Assembly: GCA_029261455.1 (NCBI GenBank)
Contig: JAJDBH010000073.1
Span: forward strand, 1 to 56,714
Direction of reading: 5' to 3'
Source: Nitrospinaceae bacterium
GTDB lineage: Bacteria; Nitrospinota; Nitrospinia; Nitrospinales; VA-1
DNA length: 56,714 nt
Notes under the pieces: generated by a model
The model's database searches: none
What the model was told of the DNA's origin: nothing
The model's input: the letters and a program-made list of their open reading frames with translations, nothing else
Part shown: positions 34,541 through 44,477 of the stretch, piece after piece
Layout: each line of letters starts with the position of its first letter
Numbering within the stretch: the first letter of the stretch is position 1
Made by a program: the position numbers and the translations under genes

Positions 34541-36776
34541 AGTTCCCCAGTGAAGTTTTCCAGATTTGTTTTAAGACGTCGATTTCCTGTTTAACAATTT
34601 CTTTTCCATTGACCATGATTGTGAAGTGAGAACCACCCACTTTACCAATTAGAGAAAAGTCGACGGGAAATGCCATGGCCAGGTCTTCGATCTCGTTAAT
34701 TCGTTCTTCGGGAAAAGAAATAACAAACCGCGACTGAGTTTCCCCGAATAACAACGTGTCGTTTCTTAATGTGGATTCCAGTGTAAGTGTGGCACCTAAA
34801 GTTTGACAGCCAGGTGAAAAACAAGATTCTGCTACTGCGACAGCGAGCCCACCTTCAGAACAATCATGAGCCGAAGAAATGAGGCCTCTTTGAATCAGCT
34901 CCCTGCAAAAATCCTGAACCTGTTTCTCGTGTTTTCGATCCAGAACAGGAGGTTTCCCGGCACTGCGATCAAACATAGTTTTCAGGTATTCGGTTCCTCC
35001 CAGCTCCTCCATGGTAAAACCGATGAGAGCGATTTGATCCCCGGATTTTTTAAATCCTTGAGTCATGACCTTTGTCTGATCTTCGATCAGGCCGACCACT
35101 GCAACGGTGGGGGTTGGGTAAATGGCTTCTCCTTTGGTTTCATTATAGAGGCTGACATTACCACTGACTACCGGAATATCAAAAAACCTGCAGGCATCGC
35201 CCATGCCCTCCACAGCCTGTTGAAACTGCCACATAATTTCAGGTTTTTCTGGATTACCAAAGTTAAGGCAATTGGTCAGGCCTATGGGTTCAGCACCGGA
35301 ACAAACCACGTTGCGGCAGGCTTCGGCAACAGCGATGGCAGCACCCTCATAGGGATCGAGATAGCAGTAGCGGCTGTTACAATCTACAGAAATTGCTATC
35401 GCTTTATCGGTATCCTTAATGCGAAGAACGGCTGCGTCTGAGCCGGGCAAAACCAGCGTATTCAAACGCACCATATGGTCGTATTGCTCGTAGACCCATT
35501 CCTTACTGGCAATATTGGGACAGGCCAGAAGTTTTTTCAATGCAGCATCCCCGCGTGAAAAGTCGGGGAACTCGGTCAGGCTGATATGCACTACTTCATC
35601 GAGATACTCCGGACGCTTTGTGGGTCTTTTCAAATCCAGTGCCCCATCGACAACTGGAATGATCGGCAAATTCACCACTTCCTGTCCTAAAAACTGAATG
35701 CGATCGTTGGGTTCTTCAACGACTTCGCCGATGATGGCTGCGTCGAGTCCCCATTTGTCGAGAATGACAAGAGCTTCTTTTTCATGGCCCGGTTTGATCA
35801 CGAACAGCATGCGTTCCTGAGACTCGGAAAGCAAAATTTCGTAGGGGATCATGCCTTCCTCTCTCAAAGGAACTTTTGACAGATCCATAAACACCCCGGT
35901 TTCTGCCCGGTGTGCCATTTCAAATGAGGATGAGGTGAGCCCTGCGGCTCCCATATCCTGCACCCCGACTACCCAGTCACACTCGAATAGTTCGAGACAG
36001 GCTTCGATCAATAATTTTTCGGTGAACGGGTCGCCGACTTGGACAGTGGGTCGCTTGTCTTCAGTGTTTTCATCAAACACGGAAGAAGCCAGAAGACTTG
36101 CACCATGAATTCCATCGCGCCCGGTTTTAGAACCGACATAAAGAATCTGGTTACCCACTCCACCAGCACCAGCCAGAAAGATTCGATCAGATTTGACCAG
36201 TCCCAGGCAGAATGCGTTGACCAGGTTATTGCCGTTGTAGCAGGCATCAAAATAAATTTCTCCGCCGACAGTAGGAACTCCGGTGCAATTGCCATAACTG
36301 GAGATGCCATCGACAACCCCATTGAGCAAAAACCGAGTACGCGGTTCTTCCAGTTCGCCGAATCGTAATGAATTCATCAAAGCAATTGGGCGTGCGCCCA
36401 TAGTGAAAACGTCTCGCATGATACCGCCTACACCAGTTGCCGCGCCTTGATGAGGTTCTATAAAAGAGGGATGGTTGTGGCTTTCAATTTTAAATGCGAC
36501 AGCGAGGCCGTCACCAATGTCTATGACACCTGCGTTTTCTCCGGGACCTTGCAGAACCCTGGGGCTTTCGACCGGAAGTTTTCTCAAATAAGGCCGGGAG
36601 CTTTTGTAACTGCAATGTTCGCTCCACATGACAGAAAAAATACCCAACTCTGTCATGTTCGGGGTGCGGCCTATCAGGTCGAGAATACGTCGGAATTCTT
36701 CCACGGTTAAACCGTGTTCTCTGACAATCTCGGGGGTTATCTCTGGGCCGGGTCGGTTTTTTTTGGGCTTGTCCAC
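34521..36776 (-). CDS. purL: Phosphoribosylformylglycinamidine synthase, large subunit (small-form PurL)
   Basis: Converts FGAR to FGAM with ATP and ammonia from PurQ. The 751-residue length and separate PurS and PurQ genes show the PurSQL three-subunit type. Landmarks are the N-terminal [17 protein letters not shown], the ATP-binding [35 protein letters not shown] and the second-half [13 protein letters not shown]. The start is GTG 36776, four bases after the purQ stop and with no ribosome-binding site, so coupled translation is likely. The 3' end overlaps purF by 20 bases. Confidence 0.96.
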   Translation of the reverse strand: MDKPKKNRPGPEITPEIVREHGLTVEEFRRILDLIGRTPNMTELGIFSVMWSEHCSYKSSRPYLRKLPVESPRVLQGPGENAGVIDIGDGLAVAFKIESHNHPSFIEPHQGAATGVGGIMRDVFTMGARPIALMNSLRFGELEEPRTRFLLNGVVDGISSYGNCTGVPTVGGEIYFDACYNGNNLVNAFCLGLVKSDRIFLAGAGGVGNQILYVGSKTGRDGIHGASLLASSVFDENTEDKRPTVQVGDPFTEKLLIEACLELFECDWVVGVQDMGAAGLTSSSFEMAHRAETGVFMDLSKVPLREEGMIPYEILLSESQERMLFVIKPGHEKEALVILDKWGLDAAIIGEVVEEPNDRIQFLGQEVVNLPIIPVVDGALDLKRPTKRPEYLDEVVHISLTEFPDFSRGDAALKKLLACPNIASKEWVYEQYDHMVRLNTLVLPGSDAAVLRIKDTDKAIAISVDCNSRYCYLDPYEGAAIAVAEACRNVVCSGAEPIGLTNCLNFGNPEKPEIMWQFQQAVEGMGDACRFFDIPVVSGNVSLYNETKGEAIYPTPTVAVVGLIEDQTKVMTQGFKKSGDQIALIGFTMEELGGTEYLKTMFDRSAGKPPVLDRKHEKQVQDFCRELIQRGLISSAHDCSEGGLAVAVAESCFSPGCQTLGATLTLESTLRNDTLLFGETQSRFVISFPEERINEIEDLAMAFPVDFSLIGKVGGSHFTIMVNGKEIVKQEIDVLKQIWKTSLGNYAGQTT

Positions 36777-36780
36777 AATA

Positions 36781-37470
36781 TTAGGAGTTTGAAATAAGAG
36801 ATTGGAAAATTATTTGGCCATCTATTCCCGTTAACTGCGGGTCGGCACAACGTTCAGGATGTGGCATCATTCCCATCACGTTTTTTTGTTCATTGGTCAC
36901 ACCAGCCACAGAACCTACAGAACCATTAGGGTTGGATTCTGCCGAAACTTTTCCCTTTGTATCGCAATACCGGAAAAGGATCTGCCCATTTTCTTCAAGT
37001 TGGTTCAAAGAAAAAGGGTCGATGTAGTAACTCCCTTGATGGTGAGCGACGGGGATTTCCAGGATTCGGTTTTCTCCGCAATTTTGCGTGAAGGGAGTGT
37101 CGGGATTTTCAATACGAACGGTCACATTTTTACAGATAAATTTCCGCGATTGGTTTTGGATCAATGTGCCAGGGAGTAACTCAGATTCCAAGAGAACTTG
37201 GAACCCGTTGCAGATGCCCAATACCTTGCCTCCTGCTTTGGCAAAAGTAATGACAGAGTTCATGATCGGAGAAAAACTGGCAATAGCTCCGGGCCGCAAA
37301 TAATCCCCATAAGAGAAGCCACCAGGCAGAACCACTAAATCGAAAGATTCGAGATTGGCTTCCTCTTTATGCCACAGCCAATGGGTTTCCTGATTTAGGA
37401 TATGTTTAAGGATATGATAACAATCGTGATCACAATTGGATCCCGGAAATACGACAATGCCACACTTCAT
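36781..37470 (-). CDS. purQ: Phosphoribosylformylglycinamidine synthase, glutaminase subunit
   Basis: Supplies ammonia from glutamine to PurL. The 229-residue class I glutamine amidotransferase has the nucleophile Cys in [14 protein letters not shown], catalytic His in MMPHPERC and the Glu partner two residues later. [14 protein letters not shown] marks the N-terminus typical of PurQ. It lies between purS (29 bases upstream) and purL (four bases downstream). The ATG has only a weak ribosome-binding site (GGC-rich), consistent with expression as part of the operon. Confidence 0.96.
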   Translation of the reverse strand: MKCGIVVFPGSNCDHDCYHILKHILNQETHWLWHKEEANLESFDLVVLPGGFSYGDYLRPGAIASFSPIMNSVITFAKAGGKVLGICNGFQVLLESELLPGTLIQNQSRKFICKNVTVRIENPDTPFTQNCGENRILEIPVAHHQGSYYIDPFSLNQLEENGQILFRYCDTKGKVSAESNPNGSVGSVAGVTNEQKNVMGMMPHPERCADPQLTGIDGQIIFQSLISNS

Positions 37471-37499
37471 TTTATGCCGATTCGATTCGTTTTGGAGTG

Positions 37500-37748
37500 T
37501 TATTCAGTGGGAACAATGTTGAAACGGAAGGATTCAATAACCGTATTTGCCAGGAGACGTTCGCACATTTCCCGAACTCTTATCTCGGCTTCCTCCTCCG
37601 ATGCAGAATCAAGTTTGATTTCCAGATATTTGCCGATATTGACATCCAGCACTTCGTCATATCCCAAATCGTTTAAGGCATTGTGGACGGTTTTTCCCTG
37701 TGGATCAAGAACACCATCCTTAAATGTCACATGTATTTGGGCAAGCAT
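37500..37748 (-). CDS. purS: Phosphoribosylformylglycinamidine synthase, PurS subunit
   Basis: The 82-residue PurS protein bridges PurL and PurQ in the FGAM synthase complex. The sequence has the PurS pattern: AQIHVTFKDGVLDPQGKTVH, then LGYDEVLDVNIGKYLEIKLD and a final CERLLANTVIESFRF. AAGG lies eight bases before ATG 37748. It is the first gene of the purSQLF set, so the promoter should lie in the 163 bases between it and the divergent gene at 37912; I saw no convincing -35/-10 pair there. Confidence 0.95.
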   Translation of the reverse strand: MLAQIHVTFKDGVLDPQGKTVHNALNDLGYDEVLDVNIGKYLEIKLDSASEEEAEIRVREMCERLLANTVIESFRFNIVPTE

Positions 37749-37911
37749 TTGTTTAACCTTAACACAGAAGTTTATTCAATTCAGAAGGCTTTGTAACAGG
37801 AAAATGCCAAAAGCCAAAGACCAATTTTTGACCGGCCCAAAATATTATGATAAACAATGAGTTAGGGAGTTCCATTCTTAGCGTTTTTCTTGCCAGAGTT
37901 TCTTTTCCACG

Positions 37912-39414
37912 ATGACGAAGCCCAAAACTCAATTATTGCTATTCCTTTTTTTTCTTTCCATCTATGTTCTGACTGGGCAGGGGTCGATCCAGTCCGTAGA
38001 TGGGAAAATTATGTTTTTCCTGACCCAAGCCATGGTCGAAAACCAAAGTGTGAGCTTTTCTGAGGTGGTTTCCATTGAGAGTGCGTCTGGTCTGCAATTT
38101 TCCAAATATGGAATAGGCATGAGTGTTCTGGCCATCCCTTTTTATATTTTTGGTAAGGTTTTATCACTTCTGTTAGGCATTGAGGCCTCTTTGGCGACAC
38201 AATTTTGCGTAAGTATGATCAATGCTCTGCTCACGGCTCTAAGTTGTCTGGTGATTTTTCGGATTGCAGCGAATCGCTTTGATTTTAGTCCGCGAACCGC
38301 TTTATGGCTGTCTTTCGGGTTTGGACTTTCTACCATTGCCTGGTATTACTCAGAAGACTTTATGAGCGAGCCTGCCACTACTTTGTTACTGTTGTCAGCA
38401 GTATATTTTGTGACGAACAAAGACTCTGCGACGCGGAAGCGGGATCTACTCTGGGCGGGGACGTTTCTGGCTTTAGCGGTTTCCTGCCGGTTAGCGGTGC
38501 TGGTGGTTATACCTGGGTTCATTATTTACCAATGGATGGTGTGGGCTGAACTGGAAGAGAAAAATGTGAGCGAGTTGGTCGAAGATCTGATTCGTCCAGC
38601 AGTTCCTGTTGTCGTAGTTCTTATCTGCATCATGATTTATAATTATATCCGGTTCGCAGACCCTCTGGAAACTGGATATGAAAAGTTTTCCGGTCAATTT
38701 GTGGTTGGTTTATTTGGCCTTCTTTTTTCACCGGGGAAATCCCTGTTTTTGTTCAATCCTTTGACCCTGCTTGGGTGCTTGTCATTTGCTCTTTTTTTCC
38801 GAGAACAACGAAAGACAGCGTTGCTTTTTGGTTGGCTCATTGTTTCGCACCTGATATTGTTTTCTTTCTGGGGGAGTTGGCAGGGAGGTATGGGTTGGGG
38901 CCCTCGATTGTTGTTGGTGATTGTGCCTTATTTGATCTTACCGATTGGGTTTCTTTTGCGGGAGTATAAACAAGTTGTTAAAATTCCATTTCTAGTGGTG
39001 CTGATAACTGGGGTTTTAATTCAATTGCCTTCCGTGACAGTCAATATTGCCCGCTACTACTATGAAATGAGCCGAGACTATGGAAGCCAGGGCCACAACC
39101 AAATTTTATTTACTCCAAAGTATTCTCAGTTGATCGGCCAATTTAGACAGGTTGGAAAGGTCTTCGAAAACCTGGATGATGATATTCAGATGGCGCAAAT
39201 GGTTTCTCTGGCAAAAAAAGGCGAGCGATTCCTAGGGACGGATATCGACGTAGTGCTGGAAAACGGACTTGCAGTTAATGCGCCTAATTTCTGGTGGTAT
39301 TATATGTATCTGTTTGGATACCCTTTCTACTTCTGGTTACTCCCTCCTGCTGCTCTGGTCGGAGTCATAACGGTCAGCGGTTACAAACTTTACAGGGACA
39401 CTGGCAACTCTTAA
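37912..39414 (+). CDS. GT-C-like multi-pass membrane glycosyltransferase (family 39-type), tentative
   Basis: A 500-residue integral membrane protein with about ten to twelve helices and a short C-terminal soluble part. The first helix is followed by SVDGKIMFFLTQAMVENQS, where the Asp (residue 30) and the Met-Phe/Asn pattern resemble the first loop of GT-C glycosyltransferases that use lipid-linked sugars. Later landmarks are LQFSKYGIGMSVLAIPFY and a GSWQGGMGWGPRLLLV segment before the last helices, which also occurs in GT-39/ArnT-like proteins. The donor and acceptor are unknown. It could modify lipid A, lipoproteins or surface polysaccharide. There is no clear ribosome-binding site before ATG 37912. 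Confidence 0.65.
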   Translation: MTKPKTQLLLFLFFLSIYVLTGQGSIQSVDGKIMFFLTQAMVENQSVSFSEVVSIESASGLQFSKYGIGMSVLAIPFYIFGKVLSLLLGIEASLATQFCVSMINALLTALSCLVIFRIAANRFDFSPRTALWLSFGFGLSTIAWYYSEDFMSEPATTLLLLSAVYFVTNKDSATRKRDLLWAGTFLALAVSCRLAVLVVIPGFIIYQWMVWAELEEKNVSELVEDLIRPAVPVVVVLICIMIYNYIRFADPLETGYEKFSGQFVVGLFGLLFSPGKSLFLFNPLTLLGCLSFALFFREQRKTALLFGWLIVSHLILFSFWGSWQGGMGWGPRLLLVIVPYLILPIGFLLREYKQVVKIPFLVVLITGVLIQLPSVTVNIARYYYEMSRDYGSQGHNQILFTPKYSQLIGQFRQVGKVFENLDDDIQMAQMVSLAKKGERFLGTDIDVVLENGLAVNAPNFWWYYMYLFGYPFYFWLLPPAALVGVITVSGYKLYRDTGNS

Positions 39415-39439
39415 TTTTAATTAATTTATTGGAAGAGAT

Positions 39440-41500
39440 ATGGAAAATAAATGGAACGATTCAGACGCCAAAGCGGCTATTGAAAAATATAAAGACGTCT
39501 CAGAAGACATCGCACTGCGGGTTTACACGTCAAGGTTGATAGGTGCAGATCCCTCGCTGGTGCTTCACGGGGGAGGCAACACCTCGGTCAAGTCGCGCAC
39601 CCATAACAAAGTGAACGAAGAGGTGGATGTGCTCTATGTGAAAGGCAGTGGATGGGATCTGGATACGTTGGCGCCCCCGGGTCTTCCAGGAGTCTTGCTT
39701 GACCATTTGCAGAAACTGAGAGACCTCGACCGGTTAAGTGATGAGGATATGGTCAATGAGCAGAGAACGCATCTGTTGGACGCGTCTTCTCCCAACCCTT
39801 CGGTGGAAACACTTTTGCATGCGTTCTTACCGCATAAGTTTATTGATCACTCGCACGCAGATGCCAGTTTGATCATCGCCAACCAGCCAGGTGCAGAGAA
39901 AATTTGCCGGGAAATTTTTGGAGACAAGATTGGTATCGTCTCATACATTATGCCTGGTTTTGCGCTCGCTAAAGCATCTGCCGAAGTATATGAAAAAAAT
40001 ACGCAGGTAGAAGGGCTGCTGCTGATCAATCATGGATTGTTCACCTTTGGCAATACGGCGAAAGAAAGTTATGACCGGCATATTCATGCGGTGACTCTTT
40101 TGGAAGAATATATCGATAAGCATACGCGAAAGCCCCTGGCATCTCTTACTGGCCCCGCCTTGCAAGCTGGTGAGGGTGCATTGATGAAAGCGCTGGCCCC
40201 GGTGCTTCGCGGACTTTATAAAGAGAAGTCCGGTAAGGATTGGGTTCTGCATCACCGTGCTGATGCTCAGGCAAAAGCATTTGCTTCCAGTAAAGAGTGT
40301 GAGATCTGGTCGCAGATTGGCACTGCCACTCCTGATCATGTGATTCGCACCAAACAAAAACCATTACTTTTGAACCTGCAACAATGGCAGGATTCGGATA
40401 AGCTGCGGGAGGAAGTCTTGCGGTCCCTGAACGCATATTGCGAAAGCTATCACCAGTATTTTGAGACCAACAAATCTGCCAAAGGAGTGGATAAGACTGA
40501 ACTAGACCAATTGCCCAGGGTTCTGCTAGTGGCGGGGTTAGGCTTGGTGACGATTGGTAAGACGGTTAAAGAGACCGGGATCTCAGCAGATATTTATCAA
40601 CACACCATTGATATCATCCACAAATCCTTTTCAGTCGAAAAGTATAAACCGCTTGATTCGAGTGATTTGTTCGATATGGAATATTGGTCTCTAGAGCAGG
40701 CCAAGCTGGGCAAAAGTAAAGCTCCGATCTTGCAGGGCAAGGTGGTCTATATCACAGGTGCCGCCTCTGGAATCGGTCTAGCCACTGCCAGGCTTTTTGC
40801 CGAGCAAGGTGCAAATCTTTTTCTCACCGATGTAACGGCAGACAAATTGAACGAAGCCGCTGAGGCAATACGCAAAAAGTCCAAGGCTGGCGTTGTTGCT
40901 CATGTTTTGGATGTAACCGATGAGTCAGCCGTGCAGCAATCGTTTGAGGAAATGGTGAAAATCTTTGGTGGCATCGATATTTTGATCTCCAATGCTGGTA
41001 ACGCCGTACAAGGTGCGATTGGTGAGATGGATATGAAAGCATTACGGGCAAGTTTTGAATTGAACTTTTTCTCTCATCAGGTGCTGGCTTCCGAAGCTTT
41101 GAAACTGTTCCTGAGACAGAAGACTGGAGGAGTTTTGTTGTTCAATGCATCCAAGGCGGCGTTCAATCCGGGGAAAAACTTTGGGCCATACGCGCTTCCC
41201 AAGTCGGCAGTGGTGGCACTCACCAAACAGTATGCACTGGACTATGGGTCTGATGGTGTTCGATCTAACGCCATCAACGCTGACCGCATTCGTACGGCCC
41301 TATTTTCTGAAGAAGTGGTTAAAGAAAGAGCCGGTGCACGGGGGCTCTCTCCAGATGATTATTTTAGAAATAACCTCCTGCAAGAGGAAGTTTATGACAC
41401 CGATGTAGCACTAGGTTTCCTCAATCTTGCTTTGGCAGAAAAAACAACGGGAAGTATTATTACTATTGATGGAGGAAATATTGCCGCCAGCCCCCGCTAA
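39440..41500 (+). CDS. Bifunctional class II aldolase / short-chain dehydrogenase (RhaD-like fusion)
   Basis: A 686-residue fusion. The N-terminal half (about 1-400) is a class II aldolase/adducin domain with LHGGGNTSVKS and zinc ligands in FIDHSHADA and later LLINHGLFTFG. The C-terminal half (about 430-686) is a short-chain dehydrogenase with the NAD motif GAASGIG at 440-446, NAG in ILISNAGNAV, catalytic Ser in LFNASKAA and YALPKSA (Tyr-x-x-x-Lys). This layout matches rhamnulose-1-phosphate aldolase/lactaldehyde dehydrogenase-type proteins. GGAAGAG directly precedes ATG 39440. No rhamnose isomerase or kinase is nearby, so the true substrate may differ. Confidence 0.9.
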   Translation: MENKWNDSDAKAAIEKYKDVSEDIALRVYTSRLIGADPSLVLHGGGNTSVKSRTHNKVNEEVDVLYVKGSGWDLDTLAPPGLPGVLLDHLQKLRDLDRLSDEDMVNEQRTHLLDASSPNPSVETLLHAFLPHKFIDHSHADASLIIANQPGAEKICREIFGDKIGIVSYIMPGFALAKASAEVYEKNTQVEGLLLINHGLFTFGNTAKESYDRHIHAVTLLEEYIDKHTRKPLASLTGPALQAGEGALMKALAPVLRGLYKEKSGKDWVLHHRADAQAKAFASSKECEIWSQIGTATPDHVIRTKQKPLLLNLQQWQDSDKLREEVLRSLNAYCESYHQYFETNKSAKGVDKTELDQLPRVLLVAGLGLVTIGKTVKETGISADIYQHTIDIIHKSFSVEKYKPLDSSDLFDMEYWSLEQAKLGKSKAPILQGKVVYITGAASGIGLATARLFAEQGANLFLTDVTADKLNEAAEAIRKKSKAGVVAHVLDVTDESAVQQSFEEMVKIFGGIDILISNAGNAVQGAIGEMDMKALRASFELNFFSHQVLASEALKLFLRQKTGGVLLFNASKAAFNPGKNFGPYALPKSAVVALTKQYALDYGSDGVRSNAINADRIRTALFSEEVVKERAGARGLSPDDYFRNNLLQEEVYDTDVALGFLNLALAEKTTGSIITIDGGNIAASPR

Positions 41501-41570
41501 CTTGCCAAACGACCGCCGTAGGCATGGGGGAATTCTCCTCTTACGGGAGTGGGTAGCAATGAAACTGCGG

Positions 41571-43862
41571 TCATGTGGAGCCATCCGGTTTCCGTTTCAA
41601 AGCGTCTTCAATCGCATTTAGAAAAATGGGGATATTGATCGGCTTGACAATGTAGTCCCTGAATCCCAAAGCAGTAGCATAATCAATATCTTTTTGCATG
41701 GCATTGGCGCTCACCGCGATGACTGGAATATCTTGTGTCTCCTCAATCGACTGAAGCCGCTTAAAGGCCTCAAGTCCAGACATGTCGGGGAGATTGATAT
41801 CCATCAAAATTAGCTGTGGACGGTGAGCCAGTGCAAGCTCAATTCCCTTCTGGGCTCGCGAGGCAGAGATTAGCTTGATGTTTGTTTGTTGAGTGAGAAT
41901 TTGTTCCACTAATGTCAGGTTGTCGAGGTTGTCCTCCACATATAAGACACTACACTCGCTTTCCTCAATGCTTTCAACAGAAGTAGTACTTGTTGCAGGA
42001 GGGTATTCAAATTCAGCCGATTTAGTCATTGGCAGTTCGATGGTAAAACAACTTCCTTTTCCCATTGTACTTTCCAAAGTAATTGAGCCATCCATTAGCT
42101 CGACCAGGTGCTTTGTGATGGTGAGGCCGATACCGGTTCCTTCTATTTCAGTGTCTTGTGCTCCCAGCCTATTAAAAGGCTGAAACAACTGATTCTGTTT
42201 TTCTGCCGGGATGCCTTGACCCGTGTCGCTCACACTGATACTGATTCTGTCAGTGGATATTGTTTGGCAGCTTAGTGTCACCTTTCCTCCCACCCGATTG
42301 TATTTCACGGCATTGGAAACAAGATTCAACAACACTTGTTTCAAGCGGGTTTGATCTGCGAGAACACATGGGTTTGAGTCTATGTTGTTTTCAATTTCAA
42401 CGTTTACCTCAGTTGTCAGAGGCTCGATCAGTGGCAAGACAGACTCAATGAGGGGCTCTAACTCGACTGCTTCAATTGATAACGACATTCCGCCCGCTTC
42501 TATCCGGGACAGGTCCAGAACATCATCGATCAATTCCAGAAGATGGTTGCCGGCGTTTAAAATGCGGTCAACGGAGTTGGTTTGCAATTCAGATAATGAG
42601 TCTCTTTTGCTGAGTTTCAGAAGTTGCCCAAATCCCAAAATGGCGTTCATTGGGGTTCTCAATTCGTGGCTCATTCTCGCCAAAAACTCCGATTTGGTAC
42701 GGTTTGCTTTTTCGGCTTCTTCTTTGGCTCCTATCAAGTCTTTTTCCTGCTGTTTACGATTCGTAATATCTTTGAAAGTTACCACTGCACCGGCCAGCTT
42801 CCCATTTTCCATGATTGGATTGGACACATACTCTACCGGAAAGCAACTACCGTCTTTTTTCCAGAAAACTTCATCTTGCACATGGTGTACTTTGCCATCA
42901 TTAAATGTGGAGTAAATAGGGCATTCATCTTCGGGGTAGGGTGTCTTGTCAGCTCTGGAGTGATGCGTAAGTTGGTGCTGATGTTTGTTGAACAGTTCTC
43001 CAGGGCTATACCCGAGCATGACTTCGGCTGCAGGGTTGGCAAACATGGTTGTGCCCTCCAAATCAACTCCAAATACACCTTCTCCAGCGGCATTGAGGAT
43101 CAATTCAAACTTTTCCTTGGCTCGCTCCTCCAAGCTATTTTTAGCCGTTTGGAGGGCCATATCTCTACTTTGAATTCGGTCCAGCATCTCGTTGAAATGA
43201 TCGACCAAAATGCCAATTTCATCATGAGAATTTTGTTTAGAACGGATGGAATAATCTTGATTTGATGAAACCTCGCCCGCAGTTTGCGCAAGATCCAAAA
43301 TAGGCTTCGATATGGCTTTCTGGAGCCTGGATGACAAGCAGAACGCAAGTAGTGAGGAAAACAAAAGTATCGCAAGAACGATGAATACATAACGAAGTAA
43401 CGCCTTTCTAACTTCTTTTAAATCGTACTGGATGTAAATCGTTCCCACTCGTTTATTATTGGAAATAATGGGGTGAAATAAAGTGAGCTTCGTTTTATTT
43501 GTATACTCACCGTCTTCACGAGGGTTTTTGGGAGTATGGATGTTTTCGAAGCCCTGGGCTTTGTATTCAATAAACAACTCGTTGTTCGGGCTATAGATGG
43601 CGGCGGTCAAAATATGTTGCTCAAGTCTCAAAGCACTGAGTGTTTCGTGAGCTGACCCAGGATCCTGAAACTCCAGAGAAATAATACTATTTGTCCCAAT
43701 AGTATCGGCCATAACGACGAGCTTGTTGCTGATGCTGTTTCTCAGAGTTGCGTAATCGTAAACCACGAATACAGCGCAGGCTAAAAGCAGTGACACTGTG
43801 CTTGTGATCATGGTGATCCCGATCAACTTATGCTTTATTGAAACTTTTGAAAGATTGAACAT
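41571..43862 (-). CDS. Hybrid sensor histidine kinase: CHASE8-like, HAMP, PAS, HisKA, HATPase, receiver
   Basis: A 763-residue membrane sensor. Helix 1 is near residues 13-33 and helix 2 near 158-178. The periplasmic domain between them (MADTIGTNSIISLEFQDPGS, SALRLEQHILTAAIYSP) resembles the CHASE8 domain of YfiN-type proteins. HAMP (about 180-235), PAS (about 255-370, with HHSRADKTPYPEDEC), HisKA with FLARMSHELRTPMNAI and His399, HATPase (SVSDTGQGI, GTGIGLTITKHL) and a receiver with Asp688 (ILMDINLPDMSG) follow. It begins two bases after the YfiR-like gene, which itself follows the TonB receptor by one base, so the three are one transcript. The natural reading is that YfiR controls this kinase from the periplasm. 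Confidence 0.88.
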   Translation of the reverse strand: MFNLSKVSIKHKLIGITMITSTVSLLLACAVFVVYDYATLRNSISNKLVVMADTIGTNSIISLEFQDPGSAHETLSALRLEQHILTAAIYSPNNELFIEYKAQGFENIHTPKNPREDGEYTNKTKLTLFHPIISNNKRVGTIYIQYDLKEVRKALLRYVFIVLAILLFSSLLAFCLSSRLQKAISKPILDLAQTAGEVSSNQDYSIRSKQNSHDEIGILVDHFNEMLDRIQSRDMALQTAKNSLEERAKEKFELILNAAGEGVFGVDLEGTTMFANPAAEVMLGYSPGELFNKHQHQLTHHSRADKTPYPEDECPIYSTFNDGKVHHVQDEVFWKKDGSCFPVEYVSNPIMENGKLAGAVVTFKDITNRKQQEKDLIGAKEEAEKANRTKSEFLARMSHELRTPMNAILGFGQLLKLSKRDSLSELQTNSVDRILNAGNHLLELIDDVLDLSRIEAGGMSLSIEAVELEPLIESVLPLIEPLTTEVNVEIENNIDSNPCVLADQTRLKQVLLNLVSNAVKYNRVGGKVTLSCQTISTDRISISVSDTGQGIPAEKQNQLFQPFNRLGAQDTEIEGTGIGLTITKHLVELMDGSITLESTMGKGSCFTIELPMTKSAEFEYPPATSTTSVESIEESECSVLYVEDNLDNLTLVEQILTQQTNIKLISASRAQKGIELALAHRPQLILMDINLPDMSGLEAFKRLQSIEETQDIPVIAVSANAMQKDIDYATALGFRDYIVKPINIPIFLNAIEDALKRKPDGST

Positions 43863-43864
43863 GG

Positions 43865-44476
43865 CTATTTGTTACCGACTAGTTTGCCGACGCGAAAGAG
43901 TTGGGCGCTGATTTTTAGCCCGGCATCTTCAGCTGTTTTCTTATTTATAAAGAAACGGATTTTGTCCTGAACTTTGTAGAAACCAATTATACCGCCGCTT
44001 TGCGCAAAACCCTGTGTCTCGCCAAAGGTTAGAGTTCTGGACTTTTTTAGAGCGGCCAAAACTTCCTGCTGAGGCAGATTGGAATAGGTGCTTATGAAAA
44101 TGCTGTTGAAGGACCCCAAATTATCAAGGTCTGTAATTTGTTCTACAACAATTTTGCGGCCAATGAGTTCCTTGCCTTCAAGGGATTTGAATGCAGCTAA
44201 TACCTCATCACCCCCAAAGACGCCGATTCTGAAGATGTTGTTGCTGGCAACAAATGCGGCATCCGACCATTGTATGTGGGACATGATTTTTAAAGCCAGA
44301 ACCGCCTTGATTTTGTATTCGAGATTGTTTGCCAATACGGACTTCCCACAAAAAATGTGGATGGCAAATACGCTTAGGAAAATAAATTTTTTCACGGTGT
44401 GTTTTTTTGAAATCAGGGAGTTTCCAAGATGTGATGAAAAATTTATAAGGTGTTTGAAATAGGAAACACTGCTCAC
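43865..44476 (-). CDS. YfiR-family periplasmic protein
   Basis: A YfiR/DUF4154-family protein of up to 203 residues. The core reads LEYKIKAVLALKIMSHIQWS at the N-terminus, FRIGVFGGDEVLAAFKSL, SIFISTYSNLP, TLTFGETQGFAQSGGIIGFY and a final FFINKKTAEDAGLKISAQLF, which is the family pattern. In Pseudomonas YfiR represses the diguanylate cyclase YfiN through its periplasmic domain. A GTG at 44395 would start directly at VKKFIFLSVFAIHIF, a normal signal peptide, and may be the true start; the frame opens at GTG 44476, one base after the TonB receptor stop. The downstream gene is a kinase with a YfiN-like sensor domain. Confidence 0.85.
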   Translation of the reverse strand: MSSVSYFKHLINFSSHLGNSLISKKHTVKKFIFLSVFAIHIFCGKSVLANNLEYKIKAVLALKIMSHIQWSDAAFVASNNIFRIGVFGGDEVLAAFKSLEGKELIGRKIVVEQITDLDNLGSFNSIFISTYSNLPQQEVLAALKKSRTLTFGETQGFAQSGGIIGFYKVQDKIRFFINKKTAEDAGLKISAQLFRVGKLVGNK

Positions 44477-44477
44477 G

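Noticed and set aside
37402-37860. 152-codon plus-strand frame over purQ/purS
   Set aside because: Shadow of the purS and purQ genes, which are certain; it has no domain of its own.
41511-41572. GACCGC / GCGGTC inverted repeat between the aldolase and kinase genes
   Set aside because: Only six bases, 50 bases apart, no T tract and it overlaps the kinase stop, so not a convincing terminator.
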